DNA of 64,000 nt from Hymenobacter sediminicola (GTDB lineage: Bacteria; Bacteroidota; Bacteroidia; Cytophagales; Hymenobacteraceae): NCBI RefSeq assembly GCF_014250515.1, contig NZ_CP060202.1, forward strand, positions 1,981,001 through 2,045,000. The letters are read 5' to 3'. A model generated the notes under the pieces. The model was given only the letters and a program-made list of their open reading frames with translations. It ran no database searches and was not told the DNA's origin. The translations under genes were made by a program, and so were the position numbers. Below are positions 1-8,213 of this stretch, one piece after another (positions within the stretch are counted from its first letter, which is position 1; each line of letters starts with the position of its first letter).

Positions 1-1
1 A

Positions 2-937
2 GCCCCGCTTATACGGCGCTCTTTCCTGGCGGCGGTACTCATGCTGGTGGTGCAGGCCGTGGCTATTGCGCTGCTGCTGCAGGCGTACGTGGGAGCTTCG
101 TTTCAGACCTGCCTCGTGAATGCCGTACCGCTGGCCGTTATCAGCTCGGCCATTGCCATTCCCAGCGTTGCCAACCTGATGGGGGAAAAGCAGGAGTTTA
201 TTGTCTACGAAAGCACGTTTTCGGACATCCTGGGGATTATGCTATTCAATTTTGCCCTGCAAGACAACTTCGCGCAGGGCGTTTCAGTCATCACCTTCAC
301 CCGCGACGTGGTGGCGGTGCTGATAGTGGCGGTACTGAGCACGGCAGCACTGGCGTTTCTGCTGGGTCGTATCCGGCTGCACGTCAAGTTCTTCCTGATT
401 CTGGCTTTCTTGATTCTACTCTATAGCCTTGCCAAAAAGCTGCATCTGTCGTCATTGGTGCTGGTGCTGGTGTTTGGGCTGGCCGTCAACAATGCCGAAC
501 TGCTATTGCGTGGCCCCAAGCTGCAGCGCTGGCTACACCCCGAGCAGCTAGCCGCTGAGTTGCACCCGCTCAAAAGCATCACGGCCGAATCGGCGTTTCT
601 GATTCGCACGTTTTTCTTCCTGCTATTTGGGTTCAGTATCACGCTCAGCAGCCTTGTCAGTGCTACGCTGCTGCTGCAGGGTCTGCTCATCGTGGGCGTG
701 CTGACGGGTATTCGCTACGTATACCTGCGCTACATTGCCCGCACCGACCTGATTCCGGAACTGTTCATTGCGCCAAAAGGCCTGATTACAGTGCTCCTGT
801 TCTACAGCATCCCCGACAAGCACCACATTGGGGAAATCGGCGAAAATATCCTCTTCATTGTCATCCTGCTCACCGGAGTACTGATGATGATAGGCCTGCA
901 GCTGACCAAAAAAGAGCCGGAAATAGGAGAGTACTAA
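2..937 (+). CDS. Cation/proton antiporter, 5' end cut by window edge
   Basis: This is the C-terminal part (311 residues visible) of a CPA-family Na+ or K+/H+ antiporter in the inner membrane. The frame is open back to base 2, so the ATG at 41 is internal and the true start lies outside the window. About ten hydrophobic segments are visible. An ESTFSDI stretch and a preceding IAIPSVAN stretch sit where CPA1 exchangers carry their ion-binding acidic residues. No cytosolic TrkA-N/RCK domain follows, and the protein ends EPEIGEY. It converges on the ClC gene with 71 bases between the stops. The ion specificity cannot be read from sequence. Confidence 0.8.
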   Translation, partial: APLIRRSFLAAVLMLVVQAVAIALLLQAYVGASFQTCLVNAVPLAVISSAIAIPSVANLMGEKQEFIVYESTFSDILGIMLFNFALQDNFAQGVSVITFTRDVVAVLIVAVLSTAALAFLLGRIRLHVKFFLILAFLILLYSLAKKLHLSSLVLVLVFGLAVNNAELLLRGPKLQRWLHPEQLAAELHPLKSITAESAFLIRTFFFLLFGFSITLSSLVSATLLLQGLLIVGVLTGIRYVYLRYIARTDLIPELFIAPKGLITVLLFYSIPDKHHIGEIGENILFIVILLTGVLMMIGLQLTKKEPEIGEY

Positions 938-1008
938 GCCGGGCCACGGAGCTATGTGCTGTAAGCGCTGTCATTAGGCCCAGGCTGCCAGTTCCGCCAG
1001 TCCGTCGC

Positions 1009-2829
1009 CTACTCGGTTTCCTTCAGCAGTTGTTTGCGGTATCCGACCAGAATGGTGGATTTCAGCAGGAATCCAACGTAAACTCCCTGATTCACAACCG
1101 GCAAGGCCGGTACGTTCAGCTGCTCCATGCAGCGCAGAGTATCGAGGAGAGAGTCGTCGAGGTTGACGGTGGCCGGTGGGTCGGTCATCAGGTCCTGCAC
1201 GCGGGTGGTGGTGTAGTGCTCATCATCGAACAGCGCGTTGCGCACAGTGTCGAGCGTGACAATACCCAGCAGAAAGCCCTTGTCATCAACCACTGGAAAC
1301 AAGTTGCGGGTGGCGTGGCGAAACGTATCGACCAGCGTGCCCAGCGTATCCTGCGGGTGCACGGCCACGAAGTCGGTCTGCACAAGGTGGTGCAGGTCAA
1401 GTTGAGAAAGCAGGCTCCGGTCCCGGTCGTGGTGCACATAGACGCCGCGCTGCACCAGCTTGCGGGTGTACACGGAGTAGGGTTCGAAGTAGCGCGTAAT
1501 CAGGTAGGAAGAGCTGGTAACCACCATCAGAGGCACAAAAAGGGCGTAGCCGCCCGTTATTTCGGCAATCAGGAAGATGGCCGTGAGCGGTGCGTGCACT
1601 ACGCCGGCCAGCACGCCGGCCATGCCCAGCACAATGAAATGTACCTCTGTCACGCTGGTCAGGCCACTCAGATTGATGAGGCGTGCAAACACGAAGCCCA
1701 GCAGTGCCCCCGCAAACAACGACGAGCCAAACATGCCCCCATTGCCGCCTGCGCCCACCGTAATGGTGGTGGCAAACACTTTCAGCAGCATACTGGCCGT
1801 GGCTACCCCCAGCAAAATCCACACGTTTTCGTCGCGGTACACCGCGAAAATGGAGCCGTTGACCAATTCCTGGCCTTTGCCCGCCAACAGCTGCTGCACA
1901 ATGTTATAGCCTTCACCGTAGAGCGGCGGAAACAGAAACACCAGCACCCCCAGCGCCAAGCCGCCCAGCGCCACTTTCCGAAATGTGCCCGGCCAGCGCT
2001 CAAAGAACTTGTCGGCCGCGAAGTACACCCGAATCATGTACACCGACAGTAGCGCCGTGCACAGCCCCAGCATCACGTAAAACGGTACCGCATCAACGGG
2101 CCAACTGGTGGTGATGAGCACGAACGGCTGGCCTTCGAACAGCGCTTTAGACACCACCGTGGCGGTAGCCGTTGAAATCAGGAGCGGAATGAAGTATGGG
2201 GCAGCCAGTTCGCTCAGTACCACTTCTACGGCAAACAGCACGCCGGCAATAGGCGAGTTGAAGATAGCCGCTACCCCTGCCGCCGCGCCGCAGCCTACCA
2301 ATAGGCGCCGCTCGCGCCGGCCCACGCGCAGCAGCCGGGCCAGGTTGGAGCCCTGCGCCGCGCCAGTCACGGAAATCGGGGCCTCCAAACCTGCCGAGCC
2401 GCCAAACGACACGGTAAGCCAAGAGGTGATGAACTGCGAATACAGCTTGCTGCGCGGTACAATACTGCCCTGCCGGGCAATATTATATATCACCGGTCCC
2501 AGTCCGCGGCTCAGGTTGCCATCCAGAAAATAGCGCGTGAAAATGACCGACAGGGCAATGCCGATAATCGGGTACAGAAATAGGGCAAACACGCGCTTCT
2601 CTTCCGGCACCCACGAATACAAAAACTCCTGCGAGCTGTGCACCGAGTTCTTGAGCAGTACCGCCGTCAGGCCGGCCATCAGGCCCACCAGCACGCTCAC
2701 CAGAATCAGGTACACCCGGTCGTTGATGTGGCGTAAGCGCCAGAATAACAAAGGGCTTAAAATCCGGTGAACAAGCTTTTTGGCCATAGCCGCAGGGCAA
2801 AGTGAAACGCTAGCCCGCCGCGCAGGCAA
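1009..2829 (-). CDS. ClC-type chloride channel/transporter with two CBS domains
   Basis: This encodes a 606-residue chloride channel or Cl-/H+ exchanger of the inner membrane. Ten or more hydrophobic helices fill residues 40-450. The GSAGLEAP motif at about 144-151 corresponds to the family's GREGP filter motif and keeps the gating glutamate. GGNGGMFGSS at about 361-370 matches the second filter motif, with FGSS replacing the usual FAP. Two CBS domains occupy about 475-600 and probably sense adenine nucleotides. An in-frame ATG at 2787 (MAKKLVH) is a likely alternative and perhaps better start, because the first 14 residues look non-native. The MscS gene follows 74 bases downstream on the same strand, so co-transcription is possible. 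Confidence 0.9.
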   Translation of the reverse strand: MPARRASVSLCPAAMAKKLVHRILSPLLFWRLRHINDRVYLILVSVLVGLMAGLTAVLLKNSVHSSQEFLYSWVPEEKRVFALFLYPIIGIALSVIFTRYFLDGNLSRGLGPVIYNIARQGSIVPRSKLYSQFITSWLTVSFGGSAGLEAPISVTGAAQGSNLARLLRVGRRERRLLVGCGAAAGVAAIFNSPIAGVLFAVEVVLSELAAPYFIPLLISTATATVVSKALFEGQPFVLITTSWPVDAVPFYVMLGLCTALLSVYMIRVYFAADKFFERWPGTFRKVALGGLALGVLVFLFPPLYGEGYNIVQQLLAGKGQELVNGSIFAVYRDENVWILLGVATASMLLKVFATTITVGAGGNGGMFGSSLFAGALLGFVFARLINLSGLTSVTEVHFIVLGMAGVLAGVVHAPLTAIFLIAEITGGYALFVPLMVVTSSSYLITRYFEPYSVYTRKLVQRGVYVHHDRDRSLLSQLDLHHLVQTDFVAVHPQDTLGTLVDTFRHATRNLFPVVDDKGFLLGIVTLDTVRNALFDDEHYTTTRVQDLMTDPPATVNLDDSLLDTLRCMEQLNVPALPVVNQGVYVGFLLKSTILVGYRKQLLKETE

Positions 2830-2903
2830 ACGGTACAGTTTATCTCAACGCAGGATAGTGAAAAACTGACGTTGAAGGCCCATAAAATTCTAAAATATTG
2901 CGG

Positions 2904-3755
2904 CTACTGCGCCAGGTTAGGAGCAGGGTAGCCCTTCTCCTGCAGCATCGTCTTCACTTTCTGCATCAGGTCGCTTTTAATCTGCAGTGTGCCGCGGCGG
3001 TATTCGTCGGAAGACGTCCAAAAGTACACGCGCAGGTCGGCGGTGGTGCCGTTGGTTTTCTCCAGAATAATGTACGGCGGGTGGCCGGTTTCATGCTGCA
3101 CATCGGGCTGGGTGCGCAGAAACTCCAGCAACAGCTGCTGCACCTGGCCCGGGTTGCCGTTGTCGCCGTAGTCTACGCTGGCCAGAAAATCCTGGCGCAG
3201 GTTACCGTCGCGGGTGAAGTTGATGAGGGGCTCTTTTAGTACCAGAGAATTAGGTAGAAATACGTGCTTGCCATCGAAGGTGCGCATGAGCGTGGTGCGC
3301 AGATTTAGCGCCTCCACGTGCCCAATCTGGTCTTTTATCTGCACGGTGTCGTTGATGTTAAACGGCCGGTTGAAGGCCAGGATAACGCCGGCTAGGAAAT
3401 TTTCAGCAATGTCCTTGAAGGCAAAGCCCACAATGAACGCCGAAAGCCCAGCCCCCGCCAGCAGCCCACTCACCACCCCCGAAAGCCCTACTATCTGCAT
3501 GGCCAGCAACAGCCCAATCAGCACAAACACCCACTTGCTGATGCGGGTCAGAAAGTCGGCCAGCAGCGGGTCGTGCGAGCGGCGGCGTAGCCGGCCACCG
3601 ATTAAGGTACTGAGGCGGTTGGAAACAAAAATGGCTACAATCAGCAGCAATAGCGCCAGCGCCAGCTTGGGCAATACATACAAAAACTGCTGCCAGTAGG
3701 TCGACAGCACGCGGTTCAAATCCTGCAGCATAGAACGGAAATCAACTAAAACCAA
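2904..3755 (-). CDS. Small-conductance mechanosensitive channel, MscS family
   Basis: The 283-residue product is an MscS-type osmotic release channel. Three N-terminal membrane helices (about 20-45, 70-90, 95-125) end in the pore-lining TM3, which is rich in Gly and Ala (VSGLLAGAGLSAFIVG). The family signature FKDIAENFLAGV follows, and then the beta domain (NRPFNINDTVQI, LPNSLVLKEP). The length matches E. coli MscS (286). It lies in a minus-strand run with the ClC gene, so two osmotic or ionic stress channels are adjacent. Confidence 0.92.
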   Translation of the reverse strand: MVLVDFRSMLQDLNRVLSTYWQQFLYVLPKLALALLLLIVAIFVSNRLSTLIGGRLRRRSHDPLLADFLTRISKWVFVLIGLLLAMQIVGLSGVVSGLLAGAGLSAFIVGFAFKDIAENFLAGVILAFNRPFNINDTVQIKDQIGHVEALNLRTTLMRTFDGKHVFLPNSLVLKEPLINFTRDGNLRQDFLASVDYGDNGNPGQVQQLLLEFLRTQPDVQHETGHPPYIILEKTNGTTADLRVYFWTSSDEYRRGTLQIKSDLMQKVKTMLQEKGYPAPNLAQ

Positions 3756-3756
3756 C

Positions 3757-3784
3757 CGCCCCGCGGCATGAAGCCGGCGGGGCG
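3757..3784. terminator. GC-rich hairpin between MscS and the small membrane operon
   Basis: CGCCCCGCGGC and GCCGGCGGGGCG pair through about 11 bp with one bulge around a short loop. It lies downstream of the minus-strand gene ending at 3824. There is no clear T tract, so terminator function is only probable. Confidence 0.4.
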
Positions 3785-3823
3785 TTGCGGGGTTCTACGC
3801 AAAAAAACGGGCAGCAGGTTCGC

Positions 3824-4210
3824 TCAATGCGCTGCCGGCCGGTTCAGCCAGTGCCAGAAAATGAGCCCGCCTACGGCATACGCTACCACATCGAGCGGAT
3901 CGGCGGTGGCACGGGAATCGAAGCGCGGCAATATGCCCTCAAACCATACGGCCATCACCACCCACGTGCTGAAAATCCAGGAAGTGGGAAGTACAAAAGC
4001 CGGGTTGCGGAAGTAGAACCGGCGCATCAGCCAGAGCAACAGCGTCAGTTCCAGCGGTAAAGTCAGCGTATCGGCCAGGTAGGCGGTGAAGGCGTGCGGC
4101 CACAGTGGCCACGGGCCCAGCCACTGGCGCTTGTGCGCGGCCGATACCAGATACAGCACTGTTCCCACCAGAAACAACGGGTGGCGTAGCTCAGCGGGCC
4201 AGCGTTTCAT
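3824..4210 (-). CDS. Small integral membrane protein of unknown function
   Basis: I do not recognise the family. The 128-residue protein has about four hydrophobic segments (roughly 12-22, 38-62, 74-94, 108-124), with charged Arg/His residues at the membrane borders. It resembles the general build of small DUF membrane proteins of Bacteroidota. Its ATG overlaps the stop codon of the upstream zinc-ribbon gene by 4 bases, so the two are translationally coupled and probably act together. Confidence 0.7.
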   Translation of the reverse strand: MKRWPAELRHPLFLVGTVLYLVSAAHKRQWLGPWPLWPHAFTAYLADTLTLPLELTLLLWLMRRFYFRNPAFVLPTSWIFSTWVVMAVWFEGILPRFDSRATADPLDVVAYAVGGLIFWHWLNRPAAH

Positions 4211-4512
4211 CCGGCCAGCAGCGTCAGGAACCAGACCATAAACGACACCAGTGCCGCAAAAGCCAACTGCCCTCCCCGGACGATGTACTTAAAGAAACGC
4301 AGCAAAGAGCCGTCGTCAGGGTTGATTTTGATCTGCAGGAACTCCGGAATAGGCTCCTGGGCCAGGGCCTCACGGGCTTGCTCGCTGCGCAGCCGCGGCG
4401 CATCCAGCAGCAGGCCGCACCGCTCACATCTATCCTCGGCGCGCTGCTGCCAATTGCTCCAGAAGCCGCAATGCGGGCATTTTTTGGAGGAAAGGAGCGG
4501 CTGGTTTTCCAT
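4207..4512 (-). CDS. Zinc-ribbon membrane protein, DUF983-like
   Basis: The 101-residue protein begins with a four-cysteine zinc ribbon (CPHCGFW at about 12-18 and CERCGLLL at about 29-36) and ends with one transmembrane segment (about 80-100). This is the usual plan of short membrane-anchored zinc ribbons of unknown role. The start is supported by a TATCTTTG promoter box ending only 4 bases before the ATG. It is the first gene of a two-gene operon with the membrane protein at 3824-4210. The specific family assignment is tentative. Confidence 0.75.
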   Translation of the reverse strand: MENQPLLSSKKCPHCGFWSNWQQRAEDRCERCGLLLDAPRLRSEQAREALAQEPIPEFLQIKINPDDGSLLRFFKYIVRGGQLAFAALVSFMVWFLTLLAG

Positions 4513-4516
4513 GCGC

Positions 4517-4524
4517 CAAAGATA
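4517..4524 (-). promoter_or_regulatory. TATCTTTG -7 box 4 bases before the start codon
   Basis: On the minus strand TATCTTTG is followed by GCGC and then the ATG at 4512. It matches the Bacteroidota -7 consensus TAnnTTTG. With normal spacing the transcript would begin at or next to the start codon, so the mRNA should be leaderless or nearly so. Confidence 0.55.
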
Positions 4525-4561
4525 CGCTACCAGAGCTTCTCGGCAGGGTGAACGGCCGATA

Positions 4562-4605
4562 AATCGTGGGTTCTGCTGAACCGTAACTCAGCAGAACCCA
4601 CGATT
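4562..4605. terminator. Perfect 18-bp hairpin after the cytosine deaminase gene
   Basis: AATCGTGGGTTCTGCTGA (4562-4579) and TCAGCAGAACCCACGATT (4588-4605) are exact inverted copies around an 8-base loop. The hairpin starts 3 bases after the deaminase stop codon on the minus strand. The T tract is weak, but the position fits a terminator isolating the gene from the downstream TATCTTTG promoter. Confidence 0.7.
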
Positions 4606-4608
4606 CCG

Positions 4609-5043
4609 TTACAGCTCCATGATATCCTCGTTCCAGAGCGTAGGCTCGGCCTCGATGAACTCCTGCATCATGTCCACGCACTCCTGCGAGTCCAGAATCA
4701 CGACTTCCACGCCGTGGCTTTCCAGAAAATCCTTCGACTCGCCGAAGGTGCGGGCCTCGCCCACTACCACTTTCGGAATCTTGAACTGCACGATGGTGCC
4801 GGCGCACATGTAGCAGGGCATGAGCGTAGTGTAGAGCACCGTGTCGCGGTAGGTGCGCTGGCGGCCGGCGTTACGCAGGGCGTCCATTTCGCCGTGGGCA
4901 ATGGGGTCCAGCTCCTGCACGCGCTTGTTGTGGCCGCGGCTTACAATTTCGTTGCCGCGGCGCAGTACCGAGCCAATCGGAATGCCGCCTTCTTTGCGGC
5001 CCTGGCGAGCTTCGGCAATGGCAGCCTGCATGAATTCATCCAT
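4609..5043 (-). CDS. Cytosine deaminase, fungal Fcy1-type (CDA fold)
   Basis: The 144-residue enzyme belongs to the zinc-dependent cytidine deaminase superfamily. Zinc ligands and the catalytic glutamate are visible as HGEMDAL (His50, Glu52) and PCYMC (Cys77, Cys80). Several stretches match my memory of yeast cytosine deaminase rather than tRNA-A34 or guanine deaminases: KEGGIPIGS near the N-terminus, the YRDTVLYTTL strand, and the C-terminal LWNEDIMEL. I therefore infer deamination of cytosine to uracil (pyrimidine salvage). A general nucleoside or guanine deaminase is the alternative. It lies 86 bases downstream of the addB-like gene on the same strand. Confidence 0.8.
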   Translation of the reverse strand: MDEFMQAAIAEARQGRKEGGIPIGSVLRRGNEIVSRGHNKRVQELDPIAHGEMDALRNAGRQRTYRDTVLYTTLMPCYMCAGTIVQFKIPKVVVGEARTFGESKDFLESHGVEVVILDSQECVDMMQEFIEAEPTLWNEDIMEL

Positions 5044-5129
5044 GTTATTGAGTTGTTGGTGGGTTGAGAGGAGAGCTGCCTAGACAGATAGGTGCGGGCA
5101 ACGGTGCGGCAAGTACGCCATTAAACCGC

Positions 5130-8100
5130 TTACCGGGCGCAAATGCCGCGGTACGGGCAGTATTGGCACTTGTCGAGGTCGTCGGTTTTGCGGATGGGCT
5201 CCTGCGGGTCGAGGATGCGGTTGATGATGCGGCTGAGCAGTTCTTCGCTGCGCTGCACGAAATCCTGCCCGTCGTCGGTGAGGAAGCCCATGTCGGCCGA
5301 CATGGGGCCAGCGCCCAGGTTGCGCAGCGAAATGATGGCCGTGTCGGCGGCGGGGCGGCCGCCTTGGGCCAGCATGAAGCGGTAGAGCCACAACTGACGC
5401 ACTTTGTCAGCGGCCGAGGTGGCATCATGTACGAGGCGCTCAGCGGCATCAGTCGACGTTTCACCACGCTTCTGCAGCTTCAGGTCGTAGGGCTGCACGA
5501 GGCCGGTTTTGTAGTCCACTACCCGCAGACGCCCATCGGGCAACTGGTCTACTCGGTCGGCAAAGCCAATGAGGCTGACGCGCAACTTCTCTCCATCAGG
5601 CAGAGGCACGTACACGGTGGCCTGCAAGCCTTCCTCAATGCTCTGCACCTGCAGCGGCAGGCCATCCTTCTCAATGAGCAAACCTTCCAGGTAGCGGCGG
5701 ACCAGTTGCGAGGCTACCTGGCCCAGCACGTGGTTGAGGCCTTCGTCGGCGCGGGCGTGGCGGTCTTTTTCCTCTTTGCGCAGGGCTTTGGCCACCATCA
5801 TGGGGGCCAGCCCAATCAGACCCGGAATGTCGGCGGCCGTGAGGGGCTTGCCGCTCTGCTGAAACGGCGTGAGCAAGTCTTCCAGTGCCTCATGCACCAC
5901 CGTTCCAAATCCATCGGCCCCAAGGGCTTCTTCCACCTCGTCGGTCTCACGGAACTTGGCTAGGCGGTTGAAGTAGAATTTGAGTGAGCAGGCTAAGTAT
6001 TCATTCAGCGCGGTAGGAGAGAGGCCCCGGCCAAGCACCTCTCGCAGGGCCTGGAGCATCCCGGCGTCCTTTTCCAGCACCAGGTCGCCGGCTTCACTGC
6101 TGCGGATGGTTTCCTCGGCCGGCTGCGGAGCCTGGGCGGAGCTGGCAGTAGGAATCTGTGGTGTGGATGGCTGCGTTTCTACTACTGCCACCACGTCTTC
6201 CAGCACCATCTGGGGGCTTTGAGGCAACAGGTCATTCTGAAGCTGCAGCAGGAAGCGGCTTCGCTCGCCGGTGCGGGTGCCCTCGGCGCCGGGCAGCACA
6301 TGCACCAGGTCTACGCGGCGGGCACGCTGCAGCAGGCGCCAGAAGTGGTAGGCGGTGGCGGCTTCGTGGTCGGCGTAGGTGGGCAGGCGGAACTCGGTCA
6401 GTACGTCGTACGGAAACAGGGACGTGTGGCGCTTGGGGGCCGGCAGCACGTTTTCGTTGCAACTGAGCAGGATGATGTGGTCGAAGTCGAGGGCGCGGGT
6501 TTCCAGCAGGCCCATCACCTGCACATCGGCAATGGGCTCGCCCGAGAAGGGCAGGCGGGTGCGCGTCATCTGCTCGTAGAGGAATCGGCGGAAGGAGCGC
6601 ACCGACAGCCGCTGCTCCCGGCAGTCGAACACCGAATCGAGGCGCTTGACGAGCGTGTAGAAAAGGTACAGGTACTCCGCCTCAATGGCCGAATGCTGCT
6701 CCTGATACACTTGTTTCAGCAAGTCAATCAGGGTGTAGCAGGCCGCAATGATGTCGTCGCAGGTGTCCCAGGTCTTGAATAATGCTTCAATCAGCTCGTG
6801 CTCCTGGCCCAGCTCCAGCAGCTCGGAGGCCGGCAGCAATACCGCGTTGCGACGCACAATTTCGCGGCACACTTTATCGAGCAGGCCGTGGTATCTGGTT
6901 TCGGGCTGCTTGTCGAGCCACTGCTGGTAGCGGCGCAGAAACGGGTGGCCCAGCAGCTTTGTGACGGCCAGATGGTGGTAGCGCGGCACGCCGTAGCCGG
7001 TTTCGCTGGAGCCTTCCCGGATGCCGGTCAGGTGCACTTCAAACAGCAGATCCACGAGGTTGAACAGGGGCGTGCTCTGGAAGCTCAGGCCCATGGTCAC
7101 GTTGTAGTCGGGCACGGTGTCGGGCGGGAGGCCGTGCAGCACGGGCAGCAGCAGGGTTTCGTCGGGCAGCACCACGGCCACGGTGCCGCTGGGGTTGCTG
7201 GTGCGGGCTTCGGCCAACAGCTGGCCTGCCACTTTGCCCTGCATGCTGGCGTTGGCCACGCCCACGAAACGCACGTGCCGGGGCAGCCCGCGCAGCAGTT
7301 CCTCGGGCCCGCCAAAGGCTTCGAGCGGCAGCTCCCAATTCTTGAGGTAGCGGCGCAGGTGCTGGCCAGCGCGGTTGGGAGTGTCGGCGTCCATATAAAA
7401 GGCGTCGGCATCGAAGCGCACTTCCGCTAAGCCTTCCTTCAGCAGCAGTCGAATCAGGCGTTCTTCGGCCCGCGACAAAAAGCCAAGGCCCAGAAACACG
7501 TGCCGGGCCAATGGCCGGCCCTGCTCAATGAACTCGGCTACCCGCTCGGAGGCGCGGCGGTAGGCCAGGCCAGGGTAGGCCACGCGCTGGTCGAGCATGC
7601 GGCGGCGCAGGCGGTAGTACACCTTGCTCAAATCGTCCCAGAACTTGAAATAGCCGGCCGTCATCGACTCGGGTTTGGGCGCTTCGCCCTGTAGGTCCCA
7701 GCGCTCCAGTGCCTTGGCCTGCGACAGGTATTCGAACACCTTGTCGGCGGGAGCCAGGTTCTGGTCGAGGCTGGAGAAGTCTTCGAGCAGCAGGCCGGCC
7801 CAGCCCACAAACCGGTCGAAATCAAGATGCGGGTCAATGTCCTTGAGGATGTCGTAGAGCAGCAGCTGCAGGGCAATGGGCTCTTCTACCTGCACGCCGG
7901 CCAGCTCCACCATGTAGTCTTCCATGGCTGCCACGCGCGGGCTCCACAGGGCCTCGCCGGCGTCGGTGGCCATGGCCAACTCGTTTTTCAGATACACCAC
8001 CGCCCGCCGTGTGGGCACCACCACCACCAAATCCGACAGCTCCTCGGGCGCGTAGCGCGTGGTCAGGTCGCGGGCCATTTGGGCCAGAAACGACTCAGTG

Positions 8101-8144
8101 GAAATAGCAGTGCGAGCAGTGAGCGGGAGCGTAGGCAGATTCAT
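5130..8144 (-). CDS. AddB-like PD-(D/E)XK nuclease/helicase subunit
   Basis: The 1004-residue protein is the likely AddB partner of an AddAB/RecBCD-type double-strand-break resection enzyme. The N-terminal half is a degenerate helicase fold (VVVVPTRRAVVYLKNELA near 40-58). The C-terminus is a nuclease with RVVDYKTG (about 872-879). A cysteine near 720 (LACSLKFYFNRL) and the cluster CQYCPYRGIC at the end fit the Fe-S staple of AddB nucleases. Length is in the AddB range. The AddA-like helicase is encoded separately at 16472-19891. A TATCTTTA box lies 6 bases before the ATG. Confidence 0.85.
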   Translation of the reverse strand: MNLPTLPLTARTAISTESFLAQMARDLTTRYAPEELSDLVVVVPTRRAVVYLKNELAMATDAGEALWSPRVAAMEDYMVELAGVQVEEPIALQLLLYDILKDIDPHLDFDRFVGWAGLLLEDFSSLDQNLAPADKVFEYLSQAKALERWDLQGEAPKPESMTAGYFKFWDDLSKVYYRLRRRMLDQRVAYPGLAYRRASERVAEFIEQGRPLARHVFLGLGFLSRAEERLIRLLLKEGLAEVRFDADAFYMDADTPNRAGQHLRRYLKNWELPLEAFGGPEELLRGLPRHVRFVGVANASMQGKVAGQLLAEARTSNPSGTVAVVLPDETLLLPVLHGLPPDTVPDYNVTMGLSFQSTPLFNLVDLLFEVHLTGIREGSSETGYGVPRYHHLAVTKLLGHPFLRRYQQWLDKQPETRYHGLLDKVCREIVRRNAVLLPASELLELGQEHELIEALFKTWDTCDDIIAACYTLIDLLKQVYQEQHSAIEAEYLYLFYTLVKRLDSVFDCREQRLSVRSFRRFLYEQMTRTRLPFSGEPIADVQVMGLLETRALDFDHIILLSCNENVLPAPKRHTSLFPYDVLTEFRLPTYADHEAATAYHFWRLLQRARRVDLVHVLPGAEGTRTGERSRFLLQLQNDLLPQSPQMVLEDVVAVVETQPSTPQIPTASSAQAPQPAEETIRSSEAGDLVLEKDAGMLQALREVLGRGLSPTALNEYLACSLKFYFNRLAKFRETDEVEEALGADGFGTVVHEALEDLLTPFQQSGKPLTAADIPGLIGLAPMMVAKALRKEEKDRHARADEGLNHVLGQVASQLVRRYLEGLLIEKDGLPLQVQSIEEGLQATVYVPLPDGEKLRVSLIGFADRVDQLPDGRLRVVDYKTGLVQPYDLKLQKRGETSTDAAERLVHDATSAADKVRQLWLYRFMLAQGGRPAADTAIISLRNLGAGPMSADMGFLTDDGQDFVQRSEELLSRIINRILDPQEPIRKTDDLDKCQYCPYRGICAR

Positions 8145-8150
8145 CGAAAG

Positions 8151-8158
8151 TAAAGATA
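8151..8158 (-). promoter_or_regulatory. TATCTTTA -7-like box 6 bases before addB-like start
   Basis: TATCTTTA differs from TAnnTTTG only at the last base. It is separated from the ATG at 8144 by CTTTCG, so transcription would start almost at the coding region. Confidence 0.4.
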
Positions 8159-8213
8159 CCTTGCAACCCGCCAGAAAAGGCGCATCAGCGCCGGGAAATG
8201 ACGGCTGCTTTTT

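Noticed and set aside
1030..2052. Long plus-strand open frame (340 codons) opposite the ClC gene
   Set aside because: It is antisense to a clear ClC coding sequence, is rich in His/Gln/Arg as expected of a shadow frame in GC-rich DNA, and resembles no family.
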